A stretch of DNA of 64,000 bases from Gordoniibacillus chartarius (GTDB lineage: Bacteria; Bacillota; Bacilli; Paenibacillales; NBRC-103111), in contig NZ_JBHLWN010000038.1 of NCBI RefSeq assembly GCF_042432825.1, forward strand, positions 1 to 64,000, written 5' to 3'. This document shows, in pieces, positions 8,028 to 15,797 of the stretch. A program made the translations under genes and the position numbers. Each line of letters starts with the position of its first letter. Positions within the stretch are counted from its first letter, which is position 1. The notes under the pieces were generated by a model, which saw only the letters and a program-made list of their open reading frames with translations, was not told where the DNA came from and did no database searches.

Positions 8028-8054
8028 TTATAATAAAGTTCTATAGAAAGTCAA
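8028..8054 (-). promoter_or_regulatory. likely promoter of cysH-sat
   Basis: On the minus strand TTGACT (8049-8054) and TATAAT (8028-8033) are both strong hexamers, but only 15 bases apart, shorter than the usual 17. Either this is a weak or activator-dependent promoter or the true -35 is shifted. The leader to the GTG start is about 50 bases. Confidence 0.4.
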
Positions 8055-8126
8055 TGGATTTCTTTATATAACCCCCAGCCCTATCTATATTTTATGGGCT
8101 TAATGTCAAATATGTGCCTATAATGA

Positions 8127-8165
8127 AAATGGACCTTTTTTGCAAATCGCAAAAAAGGTCCATTT
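8127..8165. terminator. terminator of rplM-rpsI
   Basis: A perfect 17-pair stem: AAATGGACCTTTTTTGC (8127-8143), loop AAATC, then the complement to 8165. The stem itself contains the T-run. It lies 11 bases after the rpsI stop. Confidence 0.85.
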
Positions 8166-8176
8166 GATTCGATAAA

Positions 8177-8569
8177 TTAACGCTTGGAGAACTGAGGTGC
8201 CCGACGAGCAGCCTTCAAGCCGTATTTTTTCCGTTCCTTCATGCGCGGATCGCGCGTCAAGAAACCGGCTTTCTTCAAGGAGCCGCGAAGCTCCGGGTCT
8301 GCTTTGAGCAGTGCACGGGAGATACCGTGACGGATAGCGCCCGCTTGACCGGACATGCCGCCGCCGTGTGCAAGCACCAGCACGTCATACTTGCCGACTG
8401 TTTCAGTCAGCGTAAGCGGCTGCTTTACGATCAGCTTCAAAGTTTCCAGACCGAAGTATTCATTCAGGTCACGCTTATTGATTACGATGCGTCCTTCACC
8501 CGGTACAAGGCGTACACGCGCTACCGAGTGCTTCCGACGACCGGTTCCGTAGTATTGAACTTGTGCCAC
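8177..8569 (-). CDS. rpsI: 30S ribosomal protein S9
   Basis: Small-subunit protein whose C-terminal tail reaches the P-site tRNA. Full length at 130 residues, with the family opening YYGTGRRKHSVARVRL (6-21) and the basic end RAPQFSKR. The GTG start at 8569 has TAAGGAGG about nine bases upstream. It follows rplM by 21 bases and is the last gene of the rplM-rpsI unit, ended by the hairpin at 8127-8165. Confidence 0.98.
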   Translation of the reverse strand: MAQVQYYGTGRRKHSVARVRLVPGEGRIVINKRDLNEYFGLETLKLIVKQPLTLTETVGKYDVLVLAHGGGMSGQAGAIRHGISRALLKADPELRGSLKKAGFLTRDPRMKERKKYGLKAARRAPQFSKR

Positions 8570-8590
8570 GAAGAGTATCCTCCTTATCGA

Positions 8591-9028
8591 TTATCCGCGA
8601 AGTTCCCAAGCAACCGGTTGCTGCGCTGCGTGCGGATGCTCCGCGCCAGCGTACACCTTCAGCTTGGTCTGCATTTGGTGGCCGAGCTTGTTCTTCGGCA
8701 GCATGCCGTGTACAGCCAGCTCGATGATGCGCTCTGGCTTCGTGTTCAGCATTTCTTGCGCCGTAGTCGTACGCAGGCCGCCCGGATAACCGGAGTGGCG
8801 GTAGTACTTCTTCTGCTGCAGCTTCTTGCCTGTCAGAACGATCTTCTCTGCATTGATGACAACGACGAAATCGCCAGTGTCGACATGCGGAGTGAATTCA
8901 GGTTTGTGCTTGCCGCGGATCAGGGCCGCGACTTCGCTCGCCAGACGACCGAGCGTTTGGCCGGCCGCATCAACGACGAGCCATTTGCGCTCGACTTCGA
9001 GCGGTTTCGCCATATATGTGGTACGCAT
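8591..9028 (-). CDS. rplM: 50S ribosomal protein L13
   Basis: Large-subunit assembly protein, 145 residues. The N-terminus MRTTYMAKPLEVERKWLVVD and the motif GRLASEVAALIRGKHKP are typical of the Bacillales protein, which normally begins MRTT, so the ATG at 9028 is used rather than the one five codons on. TAGGAGG lies upstream. It has its own promoter (9145-9173) and a leader of about 110 bases that could hold an L13-type regulatory RNA, although I could not fold it convincingly. Confidence 0.98.
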   Translation of the reverse strand: MRTTYMAKPLEVERKWLVVDAAGQTLGRLASEVAALIRGKHKPEFTPHVDTGDFVVVINAEKIVLTGKKLQQKKYYRHSGYPGGLRTTTAQEMLNTKPERIIELAVHGMLPKNKLGHQMQTKLKVYAGAEHPHAAQQPVAWELRG

Positions 9029-9144
9029 GTTGGTTCCTCCTAAAGAATGTTCAAGAAAACATCAATGTCATCATTTTCAAGTCAACGGGTTGGGGTGTAT
9101 CTTGATTCGGGGCTGTGGGAGAGCCTCAAGAAACGCCAATTAAT

Positions 9145-9173
9145 ATTTTACATCATACGCCCTTGAAAATCAA
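9145..9173 (-). promoter_or_regulatory. promoter of rplM-rpsI
   Basis: TTGATT (9168-9173), a 17-base spacer and TAAAAT (9145-9150) on the minus strand, in the 158-base gap after truA. This leaves a leader of about 110 bases before rplM. Confidence 0.6.
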
Positions 9174-9186
9174 CATCGAATTGCAT

Positions 9187-9957
9187 TCAATATTCAACAC
9201 TCCAGAGCATCAGTCCGTGTGCCATAGCCGTCGGACCTGCTCTTGAACGGTCCCTCGCTTCGAGGATAGCACGCATCTCCGCTGCGGGACGCTTCCCCTC
9301 ACCGATCTCGATTAACGTTCCGACAATGATGCGAACCATATTATATAGGAACCCGTTACCGGTCACGGTGATCTTCAGCACTCCCGATGTCTCCGGGAGG
9401 TCACCGGCATCGGGAATATGTTCGATAGCAGCTTCGTAGATCGTTCTGACCTTGGACTCCAATTCCGTATGAACCGAGCAAAAGGACGTGAAGTCGTGTT
9501 CTCCTACGATAGCAGTGATAGCATCCTTCATAGCAGCTATATCCAGATGCCCCGGATGGTGATACTGGTAGGCACGTTCAAACACATCATGGAATTTGCT
9601 GCATCGAATGAAATAGCTGTATGTTTTGCGCTTGGCCGACTTTCGAGCATGGAAGGTTTCCGGCACTTCATCTGCCGAACGGACGACGATGTCGCTTGGC
9701 AATCGTGAGTTGAGCGCCATGCTCCAGCGTTCGACCGGTATTCGAGAATCCGTATGGAAATTGCATACTTGGGCCCTCGCGTGCACGCCGGCATCCGTCC
9801 GGCCGGAGGAGGTGACCTTCACCGTTTCCCCGGTCAGCTTGAGGATCGCCTTCTCCAGTTGATCCTGCACGGTATTGCCGCTTGGCTGCGTCTGAAAACC
9901 CGAATAGTGCGTTCCGTCATAGCTGACGACAAACCGAATGTTACGCAACTTCGCCAT
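9187..9957 (-). CDS. truA: tRNA pseudouridine(38-40) synthase TruA
   Basis: About 256 residues. It converts uridines 38-40 of the tRNA anticodon arm to pseudouridine. The catalytic block SSGRTDAGVHA (51-60) holds the essential Asp at residue 55; the N-terminal FVVSYDGTHYSGFQ matches the family. The ATG at 9957 is only one base after AGGAGG, too close for good initiation; an in-frame TTG at 9948 sits nine bases from that site and would give MRNIRFVVSYDG, close to the usual TruA N-terminus. It follows rplQ directly, without the ecfA-ecfA-ecfT genes found there in B. subtilis. Confidence 0.95.
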   Translation of the reverse strand: MAKLRNIRFVVSYDGTHYSGFQTQPSGNTVQDQLEKAILKLTGETVKVTSSGRTDAGVHARAQVCNFHTDSRIPVERWSMALNSRLPSDIVVRSADEVPETFHARKSAKRKTYSYFIRCSKFHDVFERAYQYHHPGHLDIAAMKDAITAIVGEHDFTSFCSVHTELESKVRTIYEAAIEHIPDAGDLPETSGVLKITVTGNGFLYNMVRIIVGTLIEIGEGKRPAAEMRAILEARDRSRAGPTAMAHGLMLWSVEY

Positions 9958-9994
9958 TCCTCCTGCATGGTCGGGGAACGGTCCCCAACCCTAC

Positions 9995-10038
9995 AAAAAA
10001 AGGGCTTCATCAGAATCCTTAGATTCCGTCCACCCTTT
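9995..10038 (-). terminator. terminator after rplQ
   Basis: On the minus strand AAAGGG, an inner stem GGAATC-TAAG-GATTCT and CCCTTTTTTT form an interrupted hairpin with a seven-T run, 11 bases after the rplQ stop. It would close the S10-spc-alpha gene cluster. A second small hairpin (9969-9990) lies directly before the truA ribosome binding site. Confidence 0.6.
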
Positions 10039-10048
10039 CCCATGCCTC

Positions 10049-10414
10049 TTAAGCTCGATCAACCAGTTCCAAGTACACCATAGGTGCTGCGTCGCCGCGG
10101 CGCGGTCCCAGCTTCAGGATGCGCGTGTAGCCGCCTGGACGAGCGGAGTAACGAGGAGCCAGCTCCGAGAACAGCTTCTGAATTGCATCTTGACCGTTCT
10201 GCGCTTCTTCCCGACGAACGAATGCCGCAACTTGACGGCGAGCGTGCAGGTCGCCGCGCTTCGCGAGCGTAATAAGCTTCTCAGCAACGGAACGAACTTC
10301 CTTCGCTTTCGCCTCTGTCGTTTGGATGCGCTCGTGGATGAACAGGTCGGTTACCAGGTCACGGAACAATGCTTTCCGCGCGCTGGAGTCACGGCCCAAC
10401 TTTTGGTATGCCAT
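10049..10414 (-). CDS. rplQ: 50S ribosomal protein L17
   Basis: Large-subunit protein near the polypeptide exit tunnel, 121 residues. The opening MAYQKLGRDSSARKALFRDL and the block KRGDLHARRQVAAF are typical. Last gene of the long ribosomal cluster, 27 bases after rpoA, followed by a terminator at 9995-10038. GGAGG lies upstream of the ATG. Confidence 0.98.
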   Translation of the reverse strand: MAYQKLGRDSSARKALFRDLVTDLFIHERIQTTEAKAKEVRSVAEKLITLAKRGDLHARRQVAAFVRREEAQNGQDAIQKLFSELAPRYSARPGGYTRILKLGPRRGDAAPMVYLELVDRA

Positions 10415-10441
10415 GTCGCTTCAAACCTCCTTCTGCTGCAA

Positions 10442-11386
10442 TTAGTCTTCCGTACGAAGGCCGAGACCGAGCTCTTCAAGCTTCTCTTGCACTTCTTCCA
10501 AGGACTTGCGTCCGAGGTTACGGACTTTCATCATATCTTCTTCTGTCTTCGTAATCAGTTCTTGTACCGTATTTATCCCGGCGCGTTTCAAGCAGTTGTA
10601 GGAGCGGACGGAAAGGTCGAGCTCTTCGATGGTCATCTCGAGCACCTTTTCCTTCTTGTCCTCTTCCTTCTCTACCATAATCTCGGCATCCTTCGCTTCA
10701 TCGGTCAAGCCGACGAACAGCAGCAGATGCTCGGTCAAGATTTTGGCGCCTAAGCTGACTGCTTCTTCAGGTCGAATGCTTCCATCGGTCCATACTTCAA
10801 GCGTAAGTTTGTCGTAGTTGGTTACCTGGCCGACGCGCGTATTTTCCACACTGTAGTTCACGCGGGTAATGGGCGTATAGATGGAGTCGATCGGAATGAC
10901 GCCGATTGGCTTGTCTTCGTCCTTGTTCTTGTCGGCGGAGACGTAGCCGCGGCCGCGGTTCGCATGAATTCTCATGTGAAGGCGGGCATCCGAGGACAAA
11001 GTAGCAATATGCAGATCCGGATTCAGGATCTCCACATCGCTATCGCCGCGAATGTCGCCAGCCGTGATCGTGCCTTCGCCTTCGGCGTCGATCTCGAGCA
11101 CTTTTTCCTCATCGGAATGAATCTTCAGCGACAGCGCCTTGAGGTTGAGGATGATTTCCGTTACGTCCTCCATCACTCCAGGGATCGTTGAAAACTCATG
11201 CAACACTCCATCAATCTGCACAGAGGTAACTGCAGCTCCAGGAAGCGAAGACAGTAAGATACGACGCAGAGAGTTACCCAGTGTTGTACCGTAACCGCGC
11301 TCCAGCGGCTCGACCACGAACTTGCCGTACGTGCCGTCCTCGCTGACGGTTACGGTCTCTATTTTTGGCTTTTCAATTTCAATCAT
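10442..11386 (-). CDS. rpoA: RNA polymerase alpha subunit
   Basis: A 314-residue assembly platform of RNA polymerase. The N-terminal domain (about 1-230) contains FVVEPLERGYGTTLGNSLRR, and the C-terminal domain (about 250-314) contains ELDLSVRSYNCLKRAGI and GRKSLEEV, the surface that binds UP-element DNA and activators. The start is the ATG of MIEIEKPKIE at 11386, nine bases after AGGAGGG; an upstream in-frame ATG at 11431 lacks a site. It lies between rpsK and rplQ as in all Bacillales. Confidence 0.98.
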   Translation of the reverse strand: MIEIEKPKIETVTVSEDGTYGKFVVEPLERGYGTTLGNSLRRILLSSLPGAAVTSVQIDGVLHEFSTIPGVMEDVTEIILNLKALSLKIHSDEEKVLEIDAEGEGTITAGDIRGDSDVEILNPDLHIATLSSDARLHMRIHANRGRGYVSADKNKDEDKPIGVIPIDSIYTPITRVNYSVENTRVGQVTNYDKLTLEVWTDGSIRPEEAVSLGAKILTEHLLLFVGLTDEAKDAEIMVEKEEDKKEKVLEMTIEELDLSVRSYNCLKRAGINTVQELITKTEEDMMKVRNLGRKSLEEVQEKLEELGLGLRTED

Positions 11387-11505
11387 GAAATGTACCCTCC
11401 TATAGAACGTCGTTTCCCCTCTGGTTTCCAAACATAGTTATGCAGTATGCCTATCCAATCAGTATTGGCAACTTATGGATAAATATACCACACGTGATCC
11501 GTTTG

Positions 11506-11901
11506 TTATACGCGGCGACGTTTCGGCGGGCGGCAGCCATTGTGAGGAACTGGTGTTACGTCCTTGATCAGGTTCACTTCGAGGCCTGCAGCCTGAAGGG
11601 AACGGATCGCAGCTTCACGACCGGATCCTGGGCCTTTTACCATGACTTCGACAGTTTTCAGCCCGTGCTCCATTGCAGCTTTAGCAGCGGACTCGGCAGC
11701 CATCTGTGCGGCGAACGGCGTGCTCTTGCGGGAGCCCTTGAAGCCAAGGTTGCCGGCGCTTGCCCAAGAGATCGCATTGCCGTGCGGGTCCGTGATCGTA
11801 ACGATCGTGTTATTGAAAGTGGAACGGATATGTGCAACGCCGGATTCGATATTTTTACGGTCGCGGCGTTTTGTGCGGACAACTTTTTTAGGTTTCGCCA
11901 T
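11506..11901 (-). CDS. rpsK: 30S ribosomal protein S11
   Basis: Small-subunit platform protein, 131 residues, near the mRNA exit. Typical blocks: IESGVAHIRSTFNNTIVTI, GFKGSRKSTPFAAQ and the basic C-terminus HNGCRPPKRRRV. It follows rpsM by 22 bases and precedes rpoA by about 120 bases, the longest gap in this part of the cluster, where a weak secondary promoter for rpoA is possible. Confidence 0.98.
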   Translation of the reverse strand: MAKPKKVVRTKRRDRKNIESGVAHIRSTFNNTIVTITDPHGNAISWASAGNLGFKGSRKSTPFAAQMAAESAAKAAMEHGLKTVEVMVKGPGSGREAAIRSLQAAGLEVNLIKDVTPVPHNGCRPPKRRRV

Positions 11902-11923
11902 TGGTTGTGGTTACCCTCCTTTA

Positions 11924-12292
11924 TTATTTTTTCTTGTTTGCTACCGTACGGCGAGGGCCTTTGCGCGTACGAGCGTTGGTCTTCGTGCGTTGGCCGCGAA
12001 CCGGCAGGCCGCGACGGTGGCGAAGACCGCGATAAGAACCGATCTCGATCAGGCGCTTGATGTTCAGGGAGATCTCACGACGGAGGTCGCCTTCTACTTT
12101 CAGGCCTTTGTCGATCGCATCGCGGATTTTGCTGACTTCATCTTCAGTCAGGTCGCGAACGCGAGTGTTGGCGTTGATACCGGTTTGAGCAACGATCTTC
12201 TGAGCTGTCGTGTTGCCAATACCAAAAATATATGTGAGCGCGATAACGACGCGCTTGTCACGAGGCAAGTCTACACCAGCAATACGTGCCAT
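11924..12292 (-). CDS. rpsM: 30S ribosomal protein S13
   Basis: Small-subunit head protein that contacts the P-site tRNA and forms bridges to the 50S subunit. 122 residues, with ARIAGVDLPRDKRVVIALT at the start, the helix-hairpin region IFGIGNTTAQKI and the basic tail RTKTNARTRKGPRRTVANKKK region. It follows rpmJ by 21 bases. Confidence 0.98.
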   Translation of the reverse strand: MARIAGVDLPRDKRVVIALTYIFGIGNTTAQKIVAQTGINANTRVRDLTEDEVSKIRDAIDKGLKVEGDLRREISLNIKRLIEIGSYRGLRHRRGLPVRGQRTKTNARTRKGPRRTVANKKK

Positions 12293-12313
12293 GTTTATTC
12301 GTGCACCTCCTTA

Positions 12314-12427
12314 TTATCCTTGTTTTTGTTTATGCTTCGGGTTTTCGCAGATGACCATGACGTTGCCCTTACGTCTGATGACCTTGCATTTCTCGCAGAT
12401 CGGTTTAACCGAAGGTCTGACTTTCAT
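12314..12427 (-). CDS. rpmJ: 50S ribosomal protein L36 (zinc-ribbon type)
   Basis: A 37-residue protein found by translating the minus strand between infA and rpsM: MKVRPSVKPICEKCKVIRR, then KGNVMVICENPKHKQKQG. Cys11, Cys14, Cys27 and His32 are the zinc ligands, so this is the zinc-bound form of L36. AGGAGG lies just upstream of the ATG at 12427. The order infA-rpmJ-rpsM is conserved. Confidence 0.97.
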   Translation of the reverse strand: MKVRPSVKPICEKCKVIRRKGNVMVICENPKHKQKQG

Positions 12428-12439
12428 GGGATTTCCTCC

Positions 12440-12658
12440 TTATTTGAAGCGGTAAGTGATCCGGCCGCGGGTCAAGTCGTAAGGGGACAGCTCCACGGTG
12501 ACTTTGTCGCCTGGCAGAATGCGGATGAAGTGCATCCGAATTTTACCGGAGACGTGCGCTAATATTTGATGTCCGTTCTCGAGCTCCACTTTGAACATCG
12601 CATTCGGAAGCGGTTCGATGACTTTACCTTCGACTTCAATTACATCTTCTTTGGCCAC
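12440..12658 (-). CDS. infA: translation initiation factor IF-1
   Basis: A 72-residue OB-fold protein that occupies the A site during initiation. The sequence AKEDVIEVEGKVIEPLPNAMFKVELENGH and RITYRFK is typical. The GTG at 12658 is used: AAAGGAG lies seven bases before it, and it gives the family N-terminus (M)AKEDVIE. An ATG at 12664 overlaps that binding site and the stop codon of the KOW gene. It is almost contiguous with the KOW-domain gene upstream. Confidence 0.97.
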   Translation of the reverse strand: MAKEDVIEVEGKVIEPLPNAMFKVELENGHQILAHVSGKIRMHFIRILPGDKVTVELSPYDLTRGRITYRFK

Positions 12659-12660
12659 AG

Positions 12661-12978
12661 TCATTCTCCTTTCTCTTGCGCTTCTGCAGACGGCTGATTC
12701 TCGACATATTTAGCAATGGCGTATCGCAGCTTTCCATTCGTCACACGACCCGTCTCCCGAAGCGAGCCTGCAACCTCTTCGCTGATGATATCCAGCAGCT
12801 CCAAGTGAAGCAGATTCTTCTTCTTCGGCTGGTCGAACTTGCGCTTATCACCGTCGGCGATGTTGACGAAGCGTTCGTCTTCAACTCCGATGATAACGGC
12901 CAGCTTTCCAGCGTCCCTGCCACGCAAATTGCGGACAAGTTGACCTAGCTGCGGGGCGCCCTGTTGGTTCAATTCCAC
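12661..12978 (-). CDS. KOW-domain RNA-binding protein (L14e-like)
   Basis: About 105 residues. The N-terminal half (LGQLVRNLRGRDAGKLAVII) is a KOW motif like that of archaeal L14e. The middle is basic (KRKFDQPKKKNLLHLELLD) and the C-terminus acidic. Orthologues sit between map and infA in Bacillales; the function is not established, but RNA or ribosome binding is likely. The GTG at 12978 follows AAGGTG by seven bases; a TTG two codons later is also possible. Here map is missing upstream. Confidence 0.85.
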   Translation of the reverse strand: MELNQQGAPQLGQLVRNLRGRDAGKLAVIIGVEDERFVNIADGDKRKFDQPKKKNLLHLELLDIISEEVAGSLRETGRVTNGKLRYAIAKYVENQPSAEAQEKGE

Positions 12979-12990
12979 CCACCTGCACCT

Positions 12991-13104
12991 TCAACGGTAA
13001 CGGTAGTCAGGGTTGCCGTGTAACGTGAATTCGTCGTAGAAGCACATAAGCTGCCGGAAAATCTGGTCCAGATGATCATCAGGACTGACCTCGCAGATGA
13101 GCAT
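12991..13104 (-). CDS. possible 37-codon ORF between adk and the KOW gene, where map normally lies
   Basis: Minus-strand reading frame that overlaps the last 26 bases of adk in another frame and stops 12 bases before the KOW gene. It starts MLICEVSPDDHLDQIFRQL and ends MCFYDEFTLHGNPDYRYR. The composition is protein-like and third codon positions are mixed C/G/T as in neighbouring genes, but the binding site is weak (CCGAG) and I recognise no family. It could be a real small protein, a translational spacer, or remnant coding sequence. Confidence 0.3.
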   Translation of the reverse strand: MLICEVSPDDHLDQIFRQLMCFYDEFTLHGNPDYRYR

Positions 13105-13729
13105 GAATCTCGGCGGTCACCGCTTGAATGTCTTGTTCGCCGTTCACTTCGTACAGGATCCCTTTGTTTCCGTAGAAATCAAGCAGAGGGGCGGTCTTGT
13201 TCAGATATTCATCCAAACGAGTGCCAACTTTCTCTTCCGTATCGTCCGAACGCTGATACAGCTCGCCGCCGCACTTGTCGCAGACGCCTTCCTGCTTCGG
13301 TGCGTTGAACATCACATGATAGGTAGCGCCGCAAGATCTGCAGATGCGTCGTCCTGTCAGACGGGCCAGCAGCAGGTTACGGTCAACCTTCAGATTAACG
13401 ACGTGATTCAACGTTTTGCCTAGGGATGACAGCATTTCGTCCAATGCTTCGGCTTGCGCCAGCGTCCGCGGATAGCCGTCGAGCAGGAATCCTTTCGCGC
13501 AGTCCGGCTGTGCCAGACGCTCTTTCACGATTCCGTTCGTAATTTCATCCGGAACGAGCAGCCCTTTGTCCACATAAGACTTCGCTTCTACACCAAGCGG
13601 AGTGCCTTGGCTCATCGCTAGACGAAACGCATCACCGGTCGAAATATGCGGAATTTGAAATTCCTCTACGATTTTCTCCGCCTGAGTGCCTTTGCCTGCA
13701 CCAGGAGGACCCATAAACAGTACGTTCAC
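13079..13729 (-). CDS. adk: adenylate kinase
   Basis: A 216-residue enzyme that interconverts ATP+AMP and 2 ADP. P-loop GPPGAGKGTQ (7-16), the GDAFR and DGYPRT nucleotide-binding blocks, and a zinc-type LID with Cys130, Cys133, Cys150 and Cys153, as in Gram-positive long-form kinases. GTG start with GGAGG nine bases upstream. It lies 92 bases after secY, the usual place in the spc operon. In B. subtilis it is followed by map; here it is followed by about 100 bases and the KOW gene. Confidence 0.98.
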   Translation of the reverse strand: MNVLFMGPPGAGKGTQAEKIVEEFQIPHISTGDAFRLAMSQGTPLGVEAKSYVDKGLLVPDEITNGIVKERLAQPDCAKGFLLDGYPRTLAQAEALDEMLSSLGKTLNHVVNLKVDRNLLLARLTGRRICRSCGATYHVMFNAPKQEGVCDKCGGELYQRSDDTEEKVGTRLDEYLNKTAPLLDFYGNKGILYEVNGEQDIQAVTAEIHAHLRGQS

Positions 13730-13821
13730 GTCCGATCTCCTCCATTACCCCTATGACTTACACGAAACAGCACAATAGGTGCCGACGCTTGAAACAAATT
13801 CAGAGCATCAGTACCTATTCG

Positions 13822-15126
13822 CTATTTGGTGATAAAGCCTTTATAGTGGCGCTTGATCAATTGGCTTTCGATTTGCTTCATCGTATCAAGTCCTACACCG
13901 ACCATAATCAGCAGTGACGTGCCACCGACTGATGCAGCTTGCGGCAGACCGGCGATTGGAACGAGAATCATCGGCACAATCGAGATCAATGCCAGGAATA
14001 TTGCACCGGACAAAGTAATCCGATTCATAACGCGAATCAGGTATACGGAAGTTGCTTTACCTGGACGAATGCCCGGGATATAGCCGCCGTTCTTTTTCAT
14101 CTGATCCGCCATTTGCTCCGGATTCATCTGAACGAACGTGTAGAAGTACGTGAAGCCGATGATCATCAAAACATACAGCACCATTCCAAGCGGAGCGGTG
14201 TACGACAAGTTGTTGATGATCCAATCCGCAACCGGGTTCGTGCGCCAGTAGCTTGCAATCGTCGGCGGGAAAATCAGCAGCGACGAAGCGAAGATAACCG
14301 GGATAACACCCGCAGCGTTGACTTTAAGCGGGATATGCGTCGTTTGACCTCCGTACATTTTCCGTCCGACAACACGCTTGGCGTATTGAACAGGGATCTT
14401 GCGAACGCCCTGCTGGACGAAAATAACGCCTGCAATAAGCAGGATAATCACGATAAGTATCACTACGAGCTTCACAATGTTCAAGAACAACTGGTCGCCC
14501 GCAGTCGCGATTTGCGTTTGGTACAGTTGGCCGATACCTCTCGGTATACTCGCAACGATACCTGCGAAGATGATTATGGAAATACCGTTGCCGATGCCGT
14601 ACTCGTTGATTTGTTCGCCGATCCACATCAAGAATGCGGTGCCCGCGGTCAATACGATGGCAATCAAAGCGTACGTCGTAAACGTCGGATCCAGAACCAG
14701 CTGCGCCCCGTAGAGGCGATTAAAGCCGATCGCTGTTGCGAAGGCTTGCACTAAACCTAAAATAATCGTTCCGTAACGCGTAATCTGTGCCAGCTTCCTG
14801 CGCCCGACTTCGCCTTCCTTCTGCCATTGAGTGAACTTCGGAATAACGTCCATTGACAGAAGGTTAACGATGATCGATGCCGTAACGTAAGGCATGATCC
14901 CTAAAGCGAAGATCGAGAACTGGAATAAGGCGCCGCCGGAGAACGTGTTGAGCAGGTTAAAAATAGCCGCGCCGCCCGATTGGTCTTGCATCTTCAATAT
15001 CGTCGTATCGATGTTCGGCACCGGTACAAAGGAGCCGAGTCGATAAACGATAAGAATGAGAAGGGTGAACAAAATTCGTTTCCGCAAATCCTCTACCTTA
15101 AAGATATTGGATATGGTTCTGAACAA
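13822..15126 (-). CDS. secY: preprotein translocase subunit SecY
   Basis: The 434-residue, ten-span membrane channel of the Sec translocon. It opens FRTISNIFKVEDLRKRI and shows the plug and hinge segments (GGALFQFSIFALGIMPYVTA, residues about 65-84) and the cytoplasmic YAKRVVGRKMYGGQTTHIPLK-type loop. The start is a TTG at 15126, six bases after GAGGTG, which sits on the rplO stop, so translation of the two is probably coupled. Its partner secE lies at 41491-41703. Confidence 0.97.
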   Translation of the reverse strand: MFRTISNIFKVEDLRKRILFTLLILIVYRLGSFVPVPNIDTTILKMQDQSGGAAIFNLLNTFSGGALFQFSIFALGIMPYVTASIIVNLLSMDVIPKFTQWQKEGEVGRRKLAQITRYGTIILGLVQAFATAIGFNRLYGAQLVLDPTFTTYALIAIVLTAGTAFLMWIGEQINEYGIGNGISIIIFAGIVASIPRGIGQLYQTQIATAGDQLFLNIVKLVVILIVIILLIAGVIFVQQGVRKIPVQYAKRVVGRKMYGGQTTHIPLKVNAAGVIPVIFASSLLIFPPTIASYWRTNPVADWIINNLSYTAPLGMVLYVLMIIGFTYFYTFVQMNPEQMADQMKKNGGYIPGIRPGKATSVYLIRVMNRITLSGAIFLALISIVPMILVPIAGLPQAASVGGTSLLIMVGVGLDTMKQIESQLIKRHYKGFITK

Positions 15127-15567
15127 TTAGATCACCTCGGTTTGACCACCGGCAGCTTGGATTTTCTCTACCGCAGATTGAGAGAACTTGTTGGCCTTCA
15201 CTGTCAGTTTCACTGTCAGTTCGCCAGTACCAAGAATCTTAATGCCATCGAGTTGATCTTTAACAAGACCTGCTTGCTTCAGCAGTTCCGGAGTTACTTC
15301 CGTACCCGCTTCGAAAGCGTTCAGATCTTGCACGTTGACCACCGCATACTCAACGCGGAACGGATTGTTGAAGCCGCGCTTAGGAAGACGGCGGTACAAC
15401 GGGTTCTGTCCGCCCTCGAAGCCGAGTCGTACGCCACCGCCGGAGCGAGCGTTCTGACCCTTATGACCGCGAGTCGACGTCTTACCCATGCCGCTACCTA
15501 CACCGCGGCCTACACGCTTGCGAGTGTGGCGGGAACCTGGAGCCGAGCTCAGTTCATGCAATTTCAT
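15127..15567 (-). CDS. rplO: 50S ribosomal protein L15
   Basis: A 146-residue large-subunit protein, with the Gly- and Arg-rich start SAPGSRHTRKRVGRGVGSG and KTSTRGHKGQNARSGGG. The ATG of MKLHELSS at 15567 lies eight bases after GGAGG; the in-frame GTG three codons earlier is part of that site. It directly abuts secY and follows rpmD by 32 bases. Confidence 0.97.
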   Translation of the reverse strand: MKLHELSSAPGSRHTRKRVGRGVGSGMGKTSTRGHKGQNARSGGGVRLGFEGGQNPLYRRLPKRGFNNPFRVEYAVVNVQDLNAFEAGTEVTPELLKQAGLVKDQLDGIKILGTGELTVKLTVKANKFSQSAVEKIQAAGGQTEVI

Positions 15568-15599
15568 TGCTTGCACCTCCTCTAGGTTGAATTTGTGAT

Positions 15600-15785
15600 T
15601 TATGCTTCGATTTGCTTAACTTCGACCAAGTGGCTGACCTTAACGACCATGCCGCGGATTGCTTCATTGTCGTTCTGAATGACAGTTTGATGCAGCTTAC
15701 GCAGGCCGAGCGAGTTGACCGTTGCGCGCTGGGATTCCGGGCGGCCGATCAGGCTCTTCTTCAGGGTAATTTGCAATTTAGCCAT
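15600..15785 (-). CDS. rpmD: 50S ribosomal protein L30
   Basis: A 61-residue large-subunit protein with the bacterial short form LQITLKKSLIGRPESQRATV and LGLRKLHQTVIQNDNEAIRGM. GGAGGGG precedes the ATG. It lies 12 bases after rpsE in the usual spc-operon order. Confidence 0.97.
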   Translation of the reverse strand: MAKLQITLKKSLIGRPESQRATVNSLGLRKLHQTVIQNDNEAIRGMVVKVSHLVEVKQIEA

Positions 15786-15797
15786 CGTTACCCCTCC

